Source: Mucilaginibacter kameinonensis
GTDB taxonomy: Bacteria > Bacteroidota > Bacteroidia > Sphingobacteriales > Sphingobacteriaceae
Length of the DNA stretch: 64,000 nucleotides
Direction: 5' to 3'
NCBI RefSeq assembly: GCF_003675385.1
Contig: NZ_RCWZ01000001.1
Span: 496,001-560,000, forward strand
Below are positions 34,687 to 44,099 of the stretch, piece after piece (position 1 is the stretch's first letter; each line of letters opens with the position of its first letter). The notes beneath the pieces were generated by a model. That model made no database searches. It was given only the letters and a program-made list of their open reading frames with translations, and was not told the DNA's origin. The translations under genes were made by a program, and so were the position numbers.

Positions 34687-35523
34687 ATGCGAAAAATTAT
34701 ATACCTGTTTATTGCTGTAGCCTGCTTCAGTTCGTGCTCTGCCCGTAAAAAAACGTCGACTGTATCAAACCGCGATGCCCGGCGGAATAACAACAGTATT
34801 CAAAAAGCAAATAAGGATGCCGTTGCCAACTACAAATCATACACTTCTTTAGAATATATTGAGCGTTTTAAAGCTATTGCCATACAGGAAATGAACCAGT
34901 ATGGTATCCCGGCCAGTATTACTCTTGGCCAGGGTCTGTTTGAATCCGGTGCCGGCAGCAGCGATCTGGCTAAATATGCCAATAACCACTTCGGCATAAA
35001 ATGCACCAGCGACTGGACAGGCAAAAGCTATTATAAGGATGACGACAATGTAAATGATTGTTTCCGCGTTTATGATAACCCCGAGGATTCTTTCCGTGAC
35101 CACTCTAACTTTTTAAAACGTAAAAACTACGCCAAGCTTTTTGAACTGGATAAGGACGATTATAAAGGCTGGGCATATGGCTTGAAAAAAGCAGGATATG
35201 CAACCAATCCTAATTATCCGCAGTTGCTGATCAATATCATTGAAAAATACAACCTGGCCCAATACGATCGCCCTGAAGGTGAAATAGCCAAAATTAAACG
35301 GGAAGACCGTGTTTTAACCCAGATCAATAACAACATCAATAAACCCGCACAGGATACCCTATCCAAAACCCCGCCCGACGATAAGATCTACACCGTTAAA
35401 CAGGGCGATACACTATACAACATTTCTAAACGTTTTGGAATAACTGTCGACGACCTGCGGGCGTTAAACAGTATGAACGACAACAGCATTAAAATTGGCC
35501 AGAAGCTTGTTGTAGTTAAATAA
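34687..35523 (+). CDS. Glucosaminidase lipoprotein with LysM domain
   Basis: This 278-aa protein has the lipobox CFSSC (Cys near 18), a glucosaminidase domain (about 50-200) with GIPASITLGQGLFESGAGSS and NNHFGIKC, and a C-terminal LysM (about 234-278, YTVKQGDTLYNISKRFG...IKIGQKL) that binds peptidoglycan. It is probably a wall-remodelling enzyme anchored in the outer membrane. It is a paralogue of the preceding gene. Confidence 0.93.
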   Translation: MRKIIYLFIAVACFSSCSARKKTSTVSNRDARRNNNSIQKANKDAVANYKSYTSLEYIERFKAIAIQEMNQYGIPASITLGQGLFESGAGSSDLAKYANNHFGIKCTSDWTGKSYYKDDDNVNDCFRVYDNPEDSFRDHSNFLKRKNYAKLFELDKDDYKGWAYGLKKAGYATNPNYPQLLINIIEKYNLAQYDRPEGEIAKIKREDRVLTQINNNINKPAQDTLSKTPPDDKIYTVKQGDTLYNISKRFGITVDDLRALNSMNDNSIKIGQKLVVVK

Positions 35524-35529
35524 AGAAGC

Positions 35530-35625
35530 GAGATAGCAAGAACCATGAATCAAGAGAAAAAGGAGATTAGTATCTCCGAAGTAGTCTTGTATCTTGATTC
35601 CTGACATCTTGACTCTCGCAGCCCC
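35530..35625. repeat. Imperfect palindrome in the gap after the LysM gene
   Basis: The arms GAATCAAGA / TCTTGATTC, and outer GCGAGATAGCAAG / CTTGACTCTCGC-like ends, frame a roughly 90-bp intergenic fold. It probably belongs to the same class of decayed dispersed palindromes. Confidence 0.45.
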
Positions 35626-35690
35626 CTAAAAGTTAATTGTTGTTAAATTATATGATTACCCGTTGTGCAACATGTATTTTTGCCTCCTCA

Positions 35691-36461
35691 ATGAAATTGT
35701 GGACGCTCTTGATATGTTTTGTGCTGCCAGTAGCTAACGTTTTTGCCCAGCAAAAAACCGTTGACGGCGTTGTGTTTGATAAAGACAGTAAGGATCGGAT
35801 AGCCAAGGTAAATGTACAGAACATCACAACCGGCAAATCCATTTACAACACTTTTAAAGGCGAATTTAAAATAGAAGCCCAGCCGGGCGATGTACTTGTT
35901 TTTACAAAATCCGACCATCATCCCGATACCTTAAAAATTCAAAGCGGCGAATCGCTGGCTGTGTATATGAAGCGTTCGGCCATACAGCTTAAGGAAGTAA
36001 TTGTGCGCGATACCCTGCTTAATCCGCAGAAACGGCTGGCGGCTACCAAAAACGACTATACCAAGATCTTCGGCCCGCTTAATAATAAAGATTTGTTGAG
36101 CTTTGGCCCCGGCGGAGCTGGTTTAAGTATTGATGCCATTTACAATGCGCTAAGCCGTAGCGGGCGGAATGCCGCCAAGCTTCGTGAAACTATCGAAAAA
36201 GATTACCAGCAAAGTGTTATCGACTACCGCTTTAACCGTACCTACGTGGGGGCTATAACTAACTTGAAAGATCAGCAGCTTACCGACTTTATGTTACGCT
36301 ACCGCCCCGGCTATTACCTGGTAAAAACCGCGAGCGATTATGAGTTTATAGCCTCTATCAAAACCAACCTTAACCGTTTTTTAAAGTATAAAAAACGCCC
36401 GTATTCGCTTACACCTCTTGTTACTCCAGAAGACAGCAAGAAGGATCTGGGTAAGGATTAA
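35691..36461 (+). CDS. CarboxypepD-reg-like (beta-sandwich) secreted protein
   Basis: The ATG at 35691 gives the best signal peptide (MKLWTLLICFVLPVANVFAQ) and 256 aa; an upstream in-frame extension is possible. The first 80 mature residues are a carboxypeptidase-regulatory-like domain (TVDGVVFDKDSKDRIAKVNVQNITTGKSIYNTFKGEF), followed by a conserved region of unknown function. The same N-terminal fold opens TonB-linked receptors, but no barrel follows here. Function unknown. Confidence 0.8.
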   Translation: MKLWTLLICFVLPVANVFAQQKTVDGVVFDKDSKDRIAKVNVQNITTGKSIYNTFKGEFKIEAQPGDVLVFTKSDHHPDTLKIQSGESLAVYMKRSAIQLKEVIVRDTLLNPQKRLAATKNDYTKIFGPLNNKDLLSFGPGGAGLSIDAIYNALSRSGRNAAKLRETIEKDYQQSVIDYRFNRTYVGAITNLKDQQLTDFMLRYRPGYYLVKTASDYEFIASIKTNLNRFLKYKKRPYSLTPLVTPEDSKKDLGKD

Positions 36462-36510
36462 CTTTGATAAACCTTAATAAAAGGTTCATTTTAATATCCG
36501 ATAATTCCAA

Positions 36511-36518
36511 TATTTTTG
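36511..36518 (+). promoter_or_regulatory. -7 element upstream of the DUF3078 gene
   Basis: TATTTTTG fits TAnnTTTG, about 90 bp before the start; no clear -33 TTG. Weak call. Confidence 0.3.
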
Positions 36519-36608
36519 CGTCAAAGTCGTTAACCTGATTAAACCATGGGGCAACAATTTTGTTTATTGTAGGTAAAAAAGAAGATTTTTTGCTTTAATT
36601 TGTTTACT

Positions 36609-37631
36609 ATGTTTAAAACACTACCTGGATTTCTATTACTTGCATTATTAGTCACGTGTATTTTGCCAGCCAGGGCACAAACGGACTCCCTGAAAAAAGA
36701 CACTGTTAAAATAGACACCGCGGTACTCAATAAATACCGGATAAATTCCCGCAAAAACGCTATCCCAACCCGGGTTCGGCCCATACAAATTCAACGAGAA
36801 ATGGTACCGGTAACCATGCTCGATTACAAAGTAAACTACTGGAAAAAGGCCGTTACATTTGGCCTCAATTTTAGCCAGTCGGCGTTTAGTAACAATTACG
36901 CGGCGGGTGGTGTAAGCGCGGTAGCTTTGGGCTCAAACTTTATTTACCATACAGAATATAACAAGGCTCCATTCAGTTATGTATCCGAGCTAAACCTCAC
37001 CTACGGTGTATCAAAAAACAAAGGCCAGGGCAAGCGTAAAACGCAGGACCGTATTTATTTTGATAACAAAGTAGCTTCTCAATTATCAAAAAGCTGGTAC
37101 TTTTTCGGTGCGTTAACCTTCGAGTCGCAGTTTGATAAAGGGTTTAATTATGTTGATAATGGCAACGGAACATTTACACCGCAGTATATATCCAATTTCA
37201 TGTCACCGGGCTACTTAACCGAATCTGTCGGTTTTGAGTATAAGCCAAAAAGTTGGTTCGATTTGCGTTTAGGTACCGGTACCGCAAGACAAACTTTTGT
37301 ACTTGATCACGCCATTCATAAATTCCAAACAGATAACTATGGTGTGGATACATTAAAAACGGTGAAGAATGATCTGGCATTCCAGATTGTTGCCCTATTT
37401 GATAAGGATATTGCTAAAAACATTCACCTTAATACGCGTTACGCGCTGTTTATCCCCTATGCGCAATCGCCCAAGTTTATCACGCACCGTGTCGATTTGG
37501 TATTATCGGCAAAGGTTAACAGGCTCATTAGTGCAACAGTTAACGGAACCTTGCTTTACGATAAACACACCGCCTCCGCAGCCCAGGGCTACGAAGGTAT
37601 TGGACTGGGGATGCTGTATAGGTTCCCGTAA
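36609..37631 (+). CDS. DUF3078 outer-membrane protein
   Basis: The start at 36609 (MFKTLPGFLLLALLV) gives 340 aa with a signal peptide ending ILPARA. The mature part shows alternating beta strands (FGLNFSQSAFSNNYAAGGVSAVALGSNFIYH, FSYVSELNLTYGVSK) and ends ...GLGMLYRFP, as expected for a beta-barrel. It matches the DUF3078 family of Bacteroidota. Function unknown. Confidence 0.85.
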   Translation: MFKTLPGFLLLALLVTCILPARAQTDSLKKDTVKIDTAVLNKYRINSRKNAIPTRVRPIQIQREMVPVTMLDYKVNYWKKAVTFGLNFSQSAFSNNYAAGGVSAVALGSNFIYHTEYNKAPFSYVSELNLTYGVSKNKGQGKRKTQDRIYFDNKVASQLSKSWYFFGALTFESQFDKGFNYVDNGNGTFTPQYISNFMSPGYLTESVGFEYKPKSWFDLRLGTGTARQTFVLDHAIHKFQTDNYGVDTLKTVKNDLAFQIVALFDKDIAKNIHLNTRYALFIPYAQSPKFITHRVDLVLSAKVNRLISATVNGTLLYDKHTASAAQGYEGIGLGMLYRFP

Positions 37632-37658
37632 AGGATTTTGTAAAATATTAATAACATT

Positions 37659-37691
37659 AACAGGCTTCATATTTATGGAGCCTGTTTTGTT
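37659..37691 (+). terminator. Rho-independent terminator after the DUF3078 gene
   Basis: A 12-bp stem AACAGGCTTCAT / ATGGAGCCTGTT (one wobble) with a 4-nt loop is followed by TTGTTTG. Confidence 0.75.
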
Positions 37692-37733
37692 TGCAGAAAG
37701 TGCAATTGGGCTATAAGTTAATGTGCCAAGTAA

Positions 37734-37765
37734 TTGAGTTAATATAGTTCAAAATCATACCTTTG
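37734..37765 (+). promoter_or_regulatory. Promoter of ffh
   Basis: TTG at 37734-37736 and TACCTTTG at 37758-37765 with a 21-bp spacer match the Bacteroidota promoter pattern. The start would be about 30 nt before the ATG at 37801. Confidence 0.6.
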
Positions 37766-37800
37766 TATCCTTATAAAAAAGATTAAAGTTTTTTAATATA

Positions 37801-39129
37801 ATGTTTGAAAATCTTTCGGATAAACTCGACAGGGCGTTCAAGGTCCTGAAGGGTCAGGGAACAATTACAGAAATAAACGTGGCCGAAACCATGAAGGAGA
37901 TCCGCAAGGCCCTTCTTGACGCCGACGTAAACTATAAAACCGCCAAAGCATTTACAGATGATGTTAGGCAAAAGGCGCTTGGTAATAATGTATTAACATC
38001 TATTTCGCCGGGACAGTTGCTTACTAAGCTCATGAACGATGAGCTTACCGAACTGATGGGTGGTACTACTGCCGATCTGAATTTTCCGGCCACTCCTACT
38101 GTTATATTGATTGCAGGTTTGAACGGTGCAGGTAAAACAACTTTTACCGGTAAACTTGCCAACTACTTAAAAACACAACGCAACAAAAAGCCATTACTGG
38201 TTGCTGATGATATTTACCGCCCTGCGGCTATTGACCAGCTTGAGGTATTGGGGCAGCAAATAGGCATCCCGGTTTATGCTAACCGAGAATCCAAAGATCC
38301 GGTAGCTATTGCCCGCGAAGGTATTGCCCAGGCAAAGCAAAATGGCCAGAACGTGGTAATTATTGATACCGCCGGTCGTTTGGCTATTGACGAGGCCATG
38401 ATGGTGGAGATTGAGCAGGTGAAAGATGCGGTGAAACCACACGAGATCCTGTTTGTAGTTGACTCCATGACCGGTCAGGATGCGGTGAATACTGCCAAGG
38501 TGTTCAATGATCGCCTTGACTTTACCGGTGTTGTATTAACCAAGTTAGATGGTGATACCCGTGGTGGTGCCGCATTATCTATCAAATCGGTTGTTAACAA
38601 GCCTATTAAGTTCATTGGTACCGGCGAAAAGATGGAAGCGCTTGACGTTTTCCACCCCGATCGTATGGCATCAAGGATCCTGGGCATGGGCGACGTGGTG
38701 TCATTGGTAGAACGCGCACAGCAGCAGTTTGATGAAAAGGAAGCAGCCGAACTACAAAAGAAGATCCGCAAAAACAAGTTTGACTTTAATGACTTTTACG
38801 GCCAGATCCAGCAGATCAAGAAAATGGGTAACATGAAAGATCTGATGGGTATGATTCCTGGTGTAGGCAAAATGATGAAGGATGTTGAGGTTGATGATAA
38901 CGCTTTCAAAGCTATCGAGGCTATTATCCAATCAATGACCCCTTTTGAAAAAGAAAATCCTGAAACAATCAATCAAAGTCGCCGCAACCGTATAGCCAAA
39001 GGTTCGGGTACCGATATACAGGAAGTAAACCGCCTCATGAAGCAGTTTGATGATATGAAGAAGGTGATGAAGCAGATGAGTAACCCTGCAGCAATGGCCA
39101 ACATGATGCGCAGGATGCCGAAGATGTAA
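37801..39129 (+). CDS. ffh: Signal recognition particle protein Ffh (SRP54)
   Basis: This 442-aa protein is full length. It has the N domain (about 1-90), GTPase domain (GLNGAGKTTFTGKL, DTAGRL, TKLDGDTRGG) and a methionine-rich M domain (about 300-442) ending MKQMSNPAAMANMMRRMPKM that binds 4.5S RNA and signal peptides. It delivers nascent membrane proteins to FtsY and SecYEG. The terminator is at 39152. Confidence 0.97.
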   Translation: MFENLSDKLDRAFKVLKGQGTITEINVAETMKEIRKALLDADVNYKTAKAFTDDVRQKALGNNVLTSISPGQLLTKLMNDELTELMGGTTADLNFPATPTVILIAGLNGAGKTTFTGKLANYLKTQRNKKPLLVADDIYRPAAIDQLEVLGQQIGIPVYANRESKDPVAIAREGIAQAKQNGQNVVIIDTAGRLAIDEAMMVEIEQVKDAVKPHEILFVVDSMTGQDAVNTAKVFNDRLDFTGVVLTKLDGDTRGGAALSIKSVVNKPIKFIGTGEKMEALDVFHPDRMASRILGMGDVVSLVERAQQQFDEKEAAELQKKIRKNKFDFNDFYGQIQQIKKMGNMKDLMGMIPGVGKMMKDVEVDDNAFKAIEAIIQSMTPFEKENPETINQSRRNRIAKGSGTDIQEVNRLMKQFDDMKKVMKQMSNPAAMANMMRRMPKM

Positions 39130-39151
39130 AACACAGCCTGAATAATAAAAA

Positions 39152-39189
39152 GAACGCCCCTTTGACAAAGCAAAGGGGCGTTCTTTTTT
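39152..39189 (+). terminator. Strong terminator after ffh
   Basis: A 13-bp GC-rich stem GAACGCCCCTTTG / CAAAGGGGCGTTC with loop ACAAAG and a T6 run. Confidence 0.9.
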
Positions 39190-39378
39190 ATAGCCAACCC
39201 CGCTGAACAAAATGAACAGATGTATAAATTATTATACACAATTTCACACCTTGTAGCTCTATTTGTCATCAAAGTGTCACCTATAGCCGGATGGCATCTC
39301 CTTTGATTTAGTGCATCTGATAGTTTGGAGAATTATAAGCAATAATCTTCGGCACATTTAGTAACTAAATATTTGAAC

Positions 39379-40122
39379 ATGAAAAATCTAATTAAGCCAG
39401 TTTTATTTACAGCAGCATTATTTGCATTTAAAGTTAGTTCGGCCCAGGTTAATATCGGCGCTACTACAGCTACTAAAATAGCTACACGTGTAGCCACTCC
39501 TACTGTAAACGCGGCATCTATAGCACAGAAAACAGTAAATACTACATCAAGCGTAACTAACCAGGCTGCAACACAGGCACAAAATGTTGCCGCACGGACG
39601 GCTGCCCAGACACAGGCCACTACCAATCAGGCCGTGACAGGCGTTACAGCAAACCAGGCTGCCAATGTTAGTGGTAATGTAGCGTCGAACGTTGACGCAG
39701 CCGCCGGAACTACAGCCGCGCAGGCAGGTGTTAATACCAATGCAGCGGTTACCGGCAACCTGAATGCAAACGGATCAACCACTGCGGTAACCAACGAATT
39801 AAATACAACCAAAGGCGTTGCCGCCAATACCGCTGGCAAAGTAAGCAGTGATGCTGCCGCGTTAAGGGCTGGTGCAACAACTACCGCAAATAATACAACT
39901 GCTGCTGCGGGTAATGGTGTAAACTCGTTAAGCAAAAACGTAAGTCTGAATTCTTCAGGTAGCTTGAACGCTAAAGGGAATACCGCCGTTGGTTCTAAAC
40001 GGTTCAATGCCAATGTATCAAACAGAGCAAGCTCAAACACAAGTGTAAAAGCAGGTAAGGGTACTATTGACGTTAAAAGTTCAGGTAGCGGATCATCAAA
40101 ACAGGGCGTTGCTAAACAATAA
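39379..40122 (+). CDS. Ala/Thr/Asn-rich low-complexity secreted protein
   Basis: The ATG at 39379 gives 247 aa and a signal peptide (MKNLIKPVLFTAALFAFKVSSAQ). The mature protein is almost wholly Ala, Thr, Asn, Ser, Val and Gly, with repeated TxxA/NxxA helical segments (TATKIATRVATPTVNAASIAQKTVNTT) and no Cys or Trp. Such proteins may form extracellular or cell-surface fibres or coiled coils, but no family is recognised. A strong terminator follows. Confidence 0.75.
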   Translation: MKNLIKPVLFTAALFAFKVSSAQVNIGATTATKIATRVATPTVNAASIAQKTVNTTSSVTNQAATQAQNVAARTAAQTQATTNQAVTGVTANQAANVSGNVASNVDAAAGTTAAQAGVNTNAAVTGNLNANGSTTAVTNELNTTKGVAANTAGKVSSDAAALRAGATTTANNTTAAAGNGVNSLSKNVSLNSSGSLNAKGNTAVGSKRFNANVSNRASSNTSVKAGKGTIDVKSSGSGSSKQGVAKQ

Positions 40123-40140
40123 TAGCATTTAATATATCTG

Positions 40141-40170
40141 ATCAAAAAGGCCGGTTCCGGCCTTTTTGAT
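40141..40170 (+). terminator. Terminator after the Ala/Thr-rich protein gene
   Basis: ATCAAAAAGGCCGG-TT-CCGGCCTTTTTGAT, a 14-bp perfect stem ending in a T-run; probably works in both directions. Confidence 0.85.
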
Positions 40171-40200
40171 TATCCGGACTTTTCTTTAAGCACATTTGCC

Positions 40201-41124
40201 ATGAAAAAACTTAAACTTATCCTGTTGCTGGCGTTAACCGGCCCAGCTGCCTTTGCTCAACAAAAAGCCGATACTGTTGCAAGAAACAAAGAATTGTTTG
40301 TGAATGCAGGAATCCAATACCTTTCAAACCTTACTTACGCCGGCCGGCGCGATGAGAGCAGCGTTCCGGTACTGCTTCCTTCCCTTACGCTGGTTAGTAA
40401 ACAGGGTTTATTTGTAAGTGCTATAGGGTATTTTGATCTTAATGGCTCAAAATCCGGCACCGAGGGATTAAGTGTTACGCCGGGTTATGTTTTTACCTTC
40501 GATGCAAAACGATACTATGGCGGTAATGTATCCGCCACTAAATACTTCATTACAAAAAGCAGCCCTATTATCCTTTCTTCGTTCAATGCCACTGTTGATG
40601 GGCAATTGTACGCTAATCCGGATAACATTGTAAAATTTACCGGCGGAGTTAGCTATCGGTTCAATAAAAACAACAGCAATGATATTGTTAATACCGCGGA
40701 GCTATCAAAAGAAATATTGGCGTTAAAAAACGGTACAGATGGGAAGAGCGGATTAAAGATAACGCCAACCGCAACGCTGTACACGGGAACGCAATCATTT
40801 TACCAAACGTATTATACCGAGTCGCAGGTTACCCGTTCTGTCGAGGTGCCCCAAAAGCAAACTCCAATTAACGTGCTGTTCCCTAATCAGCCCAAACAAA
40901 CCATTATAACGCAAACCGTAACACAGCAAAACCAGCGTGAAGTACGGCAGTACAAACTGCTTGCTTTTAGCGGATCGCTTCCTTTTACATATACCATTAA
41001 CAAATGGCAAATCCTGTTTACCCCCTATCTTATCAAACCCTTTAACCAGGTTGATTATGTAACAAACACCAAAATGAACGGTCTTTACTTCTTGTTTACA
41101 ACGGGAGTTAATGTTACGTTTTAA
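40201..41124 (+). CDS. Predicted outer-membrane beta-barrel protein
   Basis: This 307-aa protein has a signal peptide (LALTGPAAFAQ) and amphipathic strands throughout (GLFVSAIGYFDLNGS, YYGGNVSATKYFITK, LLAFSGSLPFTYTI), ending GVNVTF, a typical C-terminal barrel strand. Function unknown. It is flanked by terminators, so it is monocistronic. Confidence 0.7.
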   Translation: MKKLKLILLLALTGPAAFAQQKADTVARNKELFVNAGIQYLSNLTYAGRRDESSVPVLLPSLTLVSKQGLFVSAIGYFDLNGSKSGTEGLSVTPGYVFTFDAKRYYGGNVSATKYFITKSSPIILSSFNATVDGQLYANPDNIVKFTGGVSYRFNKNNSNDIVNTAELSKEILALKNGTDGKSGLKITPTATLYTGTQSFYQTYYTESQVTRSVEVPQKQTPINVLFPNQPKQTIITQTVTQQNQREVRQYKLLAFSGSLPFTYTINKWQILFTPYLIKPFNQVDYVTNTKMNGLYFLFTTGVNVTF

Positions 41125-41157
41125 AAGATTTAAACGCTGTTGTTTATCTGAATCATG

Positions 41158-41190
41158 AAAAGCCTCTTGCAAAAGCAAGAGGCTTTTTTT
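41158..41190 (+). terminator. Terminator after the beta-barrel gene
   Basis: AAAAGCCTCTTGC-AAAA-GCAAGAGGCTTTTTTT: stem of 13 bp and a T-run. Confidence 0.9.
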
Positions 41191-41264
41191 GTATTGCTAA
41201 AATATTTTAAATCTGAACGTATGTATGCATTGGTATTGATGGGGTTATATTTATTTTTAATACA

Positions 41265-42377
41265 ATGAAGAAACTGCTATTTGTTTTTGGGTTATTTATT
41301 GCTGCTCAAGTAAACGTGCAATCCTTTACGGTTGGCAAAAACATTCATACAGATATTCCGGATATAACTAAACAGCAGATAATTAATGCGTTGGATAGTC
41401 TTGTATATAAAATAGGGTTCGGTAAGCTAAATATTAATGATGTTGAGCAGGATAAAGGCGGGTTAACCCTTTCCATTTTAAAAGACCAGCAAGCGGATAT
41501 AAATGATACTACAAGTCAAAAACAGTTGATCAATCTGTATCCCGTTGTGCCGGGGCAATATTTTATTTCGATAGCAATAATAAGCTCAAGCGGGACCGCT
41601 CCCTCGTTAAAAAAGATTATTAATTTGATAGCATGTGACAGAGGCGGAAAAATAACCTTCGCTTTGCCGCTAAACTATCTCACCCGTTTATGGAAAACCC
41701 GAAAGGTAGGCAACATCATTTACCACTACCCGGATGAGATCAATATAAAAAGGGCTAAGAAATTTGATAAAAAGAATACGCTCATACCAACCAAATTAGG
41801 CCTGCAACCCGAGGCCATGAATTTTTATTTATGTAATAACTACCAGGAAATATTGCCACTGTTGGGATTAGGGTATAGTGCAGAAGCTAACGGAAATACC
41901 AGGAATGGTTATGGTGTTGATGCTAATTGCATTTTCTCCGTGATGTACAACGAAGATTTTTCGCATGATTTATTTCACTATTATGCAGCCAAGGTACGTA
42001 AGGTTCCAAGAAACACAGCCGCGGAAGAAGGTATTGCATATAGTTGGGGAAATGCATATTACACCGATGAAAAGGGTGAAATGATATTGCAAAAGGACCT
42101 GGTGATACAATTAAGATTGTATCTGCAGCAACACCCCAGCGCCGGTTTATATGATATGTTCTCGAAAAATCCGGTGGTGTTTAATTCTATGGCCAAAGTA
42201 AGGTCGGTTATTTCCGGTGTTATATGCGATGAAGTGGAACGGCAAAAAGGAATGTCAGGAATTATAGCCCTGATCAATTGCGGCAAGGGCGATGATAACT
42301 ATCTGGCAGCGGTAAACAGCCTGATCAAAATCAATAAAACAAATTTTGATACCGCTGTTAAGGCATTGTTAAAGTAG
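41265..42377 (+). CDS. Secreted protein with degenerate gluzincin-like motif
   Basis: This 370-aa protein has a signal peptide (LFVFGLFIAAQVNVQS). Residues 234-238 read HDLFH and 254-256 EEG (in AAEEGIAYSWG), the spacing of a gluzincin metallopeptidase (HExxH...E) but with Asp in place of the catalytic Glu. It may be a weakly active or inactive metallopeptidase-like protein, or this may be coincidental. No family is assigned. It precedes the M1 aminopeptidase gene by 73 bp. Confidence 0.65.
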   Translation: MKKLLFVFGLFIAAQVNVQSFTVGKNIHTDIPDITKQQIINALDSLVYKIGFGKLNINDVEQDKGGLTLSILKDQQADINDTTSQKQLINLYPVVPGQYFISIAIISSSGTAPSLKKIINLIACDRGGKITFALPLNYLTRLWKTRKVGNIIYHYPDEINIKRAKKFDKKNTLIPTKLGLQPEAMNFYLCNNYQEILPLLGLGYSAEANGNTRNGYGVDANCIFSVMYNEDFSHDLFHYYAAKVRKVPRNTAAEEGIAYSWGNAYYTDEKGEMILQKDLVIQLRLYLQQHPSAGLYDMFSKNPVVFNSMAKVRSVISGVICDEVERQKGMSGIIALINCGKGDDNYLAAVNSLIKINKTNFDTAVKALLK

Positions 42378-42412
42378 CACATCGCGAAGCAAAAAAGAGG
42401 AGGCTTTTTTAT

Positions 42413-42420
42413 TAGCTTTG
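42413..42420 (+). promoter_or_regulatory. -7 element upstream of the M1 aminopeptidase gene
   Basis: TAGCTTTG fits TAnnTTTG, 30 bp before the ATG at 42451; the -33 box is not clear. Confidence 0.4.
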
Positions 42421-42450
42421 TTGCAGAACACAACAAACAGCAGGAAGCTT

Positions 42451-44031
42451 ATGCGCAGGATATTTTTAGTTCTTCTATCGTTACCTACCCTATTTATTAC
42501 ACCAACATTTGCCCAGGTTCCCGGGGCGCCAATTGATGTTAAGCATTATACATTTGATATTAAACTGAACGATGCCGATAATAATATTGAAGGAAAAGCC
42601 ACTGTTACAGTACGATTTTTGAATGCCGCAGACGGCTTTAACCTTGATTTGGTGAAAAAGAATGCAGCAGGCAAAGGGATGCTGGTATCAGCGGTAACTG
42701 AAAACGGAAAGCCGGTAAAATTTACCCAGGACGATGAACAACTAAAAATAAGTACCCGCGCTTATAAAGGCAACACCCGCGATTATACCGTAAGCTACAG
42801 CGGTGTACCTGCTGATGGACTTATCATATCAACCAATGCTTTTGGTCACCGTACTTTTTTTGGTGACAACTGGCCAAACCGCGCGCATAACTGGCTGCCT
42901 TGCGTTGATAATATTGCCGATAAAGCCCCGGTTGATTTTATCGTAACGGCTCCCGATCATTACCAGGTAGTATCAAACGGCCTGCAAACTGAAGAAAAAC
43001 AGCTCGACGGAAAAATGAAGCTAACCCATTGGGTTGAAACCGTTGCCCTGCCAACCAAAGTGATGGTAATTGGTGTAGCCGAATTTGCTGTTGATCGTCC
43101 GGGCGATGTTAATGGCATCCCGGTTTTTACATATGTTTTTCCGGAAAGCAAAGAGGCTGGTTTTAAAAGCTACGCGGTAGCCAAAGACATTCTCCCCTAC
43201 TTTATAAAAAATGTTGGCCCTTACAGCTATGAGAAGTTGGCCAATGTACAGTCAAAAACCATTTTTGGCGGTATGGAAAATGCCAGTGCCATATTCTACT
43301 TTGAAGAATCGGTTAAAAGTCCTGAGATAGAAGAGCTGATGGCGCATGAAATTGCTCATCAATGGTTTGGCGACGGAGCAAGTGAAAAAAGTTTCGGGCA
43401 TTTATGGTTAAGCGAAGGCTTTGCCACTTATATGACTAACCTGTACCTCGAAAACAAATATGGCCCGGATACACTAAAGGCCCGCTTAATGGCCGACCGC
43501 AAAACTGTGCTTAAGTTTGAAAAGTCGAGATTATCGCCGGTTGTGGATACTGCCGTTAAAACCCAATATATGCAACTGCTTAATGCCAACAGCTACCAAA
43601 AAGGTGGTTGGGTGCTGCACATGTTGAGGCGAAAACTGGGCGATGATATTTTTTGGAGAGGTATAAGAAACTACTATTCAAAATACCAGGGAGGCAATGC
43701 CAATACCGATGATTTGAGGCGTGTGATGGAGCAGGCAAGCGGAAAAGATCTGAAACAGTTTTTTACCCAGTGGCTACGCACTGCAGGGCATCCAAATTTG
43801 GTTGTTAGCTGGAAGTTTGATGAAAAGGATAATAATATCACTATCAATGTAACCCAAACCCAGGAAAATGTTTACAACCTGGCGCTGGAGATTTCTGTTG
43901 ATGGCCAGGTGTTGACAATACCTGTAAAAGAAAAATCTGCTACAGCGCGTTTTCAGCTAAAAGCAAGGCCTGCGGATGTAAAGATTGACCCGAACGTAAA
44001 CCTGCTGGCAACGTTTGAAGAGAATAAATAG
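42451..44031 (+). CDS. M1 family metallopeptidase (aminopeptidase)
   Basis: The start at 42451 (MRRIFLVLLSLPTLFITPTFAQ signal peptide) gives 526 aa. It has the M1 layout: an N-terminal beta-saddle, then GGMENAS (substrate-binding exopeptidase motif) and zinc site HEIAHQWFG (His299, Glu300, His303) with third ligand Glu322 in LSEGF. It lacks the large C-terminal helical domain of full-length M1 enzymes. It is a secreted or periplasmic aminopeptidase. Confidence 0.92.
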   Translation: MRRIFLVLLSLPTLFITPTFAQVPGAPIDVKHYTFDIKLNDADNNIEGKATVTVRFLNAADGFNLDLVKKNAAGKGMLVSAVTENGKPVKFTQDDEQLKISTRAYKGNTRDYTVSYSGVPADGLIISTNAFGHRTFFGDNWPNRAHNWLPCVDNIADKAPVDFIVTAPDHYQVVSNGLQTEEKQLDGKMKLTHWVETVALPTKVMVIGVAEFAVDRPGDVNGIPVFTYVFPESKEAGFKSYAVAKDILPYFIKNVGPYSYEKLANVQSKTIFGGMENASAIFYFEESVKSPEIEELMAHEIAHQWFGDGASEKSFGHLWLSEGFATYMTNLYLENKYGPDTLKARLMADRKTVLKFEKSRLSPVVDTAVKTQYMQLLNANSYQKGGWVLHMLRRKLGDDIFWRGIRNYYSKYQGGNANTDDLRRVMEQASGKDLKQFFTQWLRTAGHPNLVVSWKFDEKDNNITINVTQTQENVYNLALEISVDGQVLTIPVKEKSATARFQLKARPADVKIDPNVNLLATFEENK

Positions 44032-44043
44032 GAAGCATTTATA

Positions 44044-44075
44044 AAAAGAGGGCTGCCAATTGGCAGCCCTCTTTT
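44044..44075. terminator. Bidirectional terminator between M1 and receiver genes
   Basis: A perfect 32-bp palindrome (half-site AAAAGAGGGCTGCCAA) between convergent genes, with A/T runs on both sides. Confidence 0.9.
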
Positions 44076-44099
44076 GTTTTATAGCAAAAAAATTTAAAG

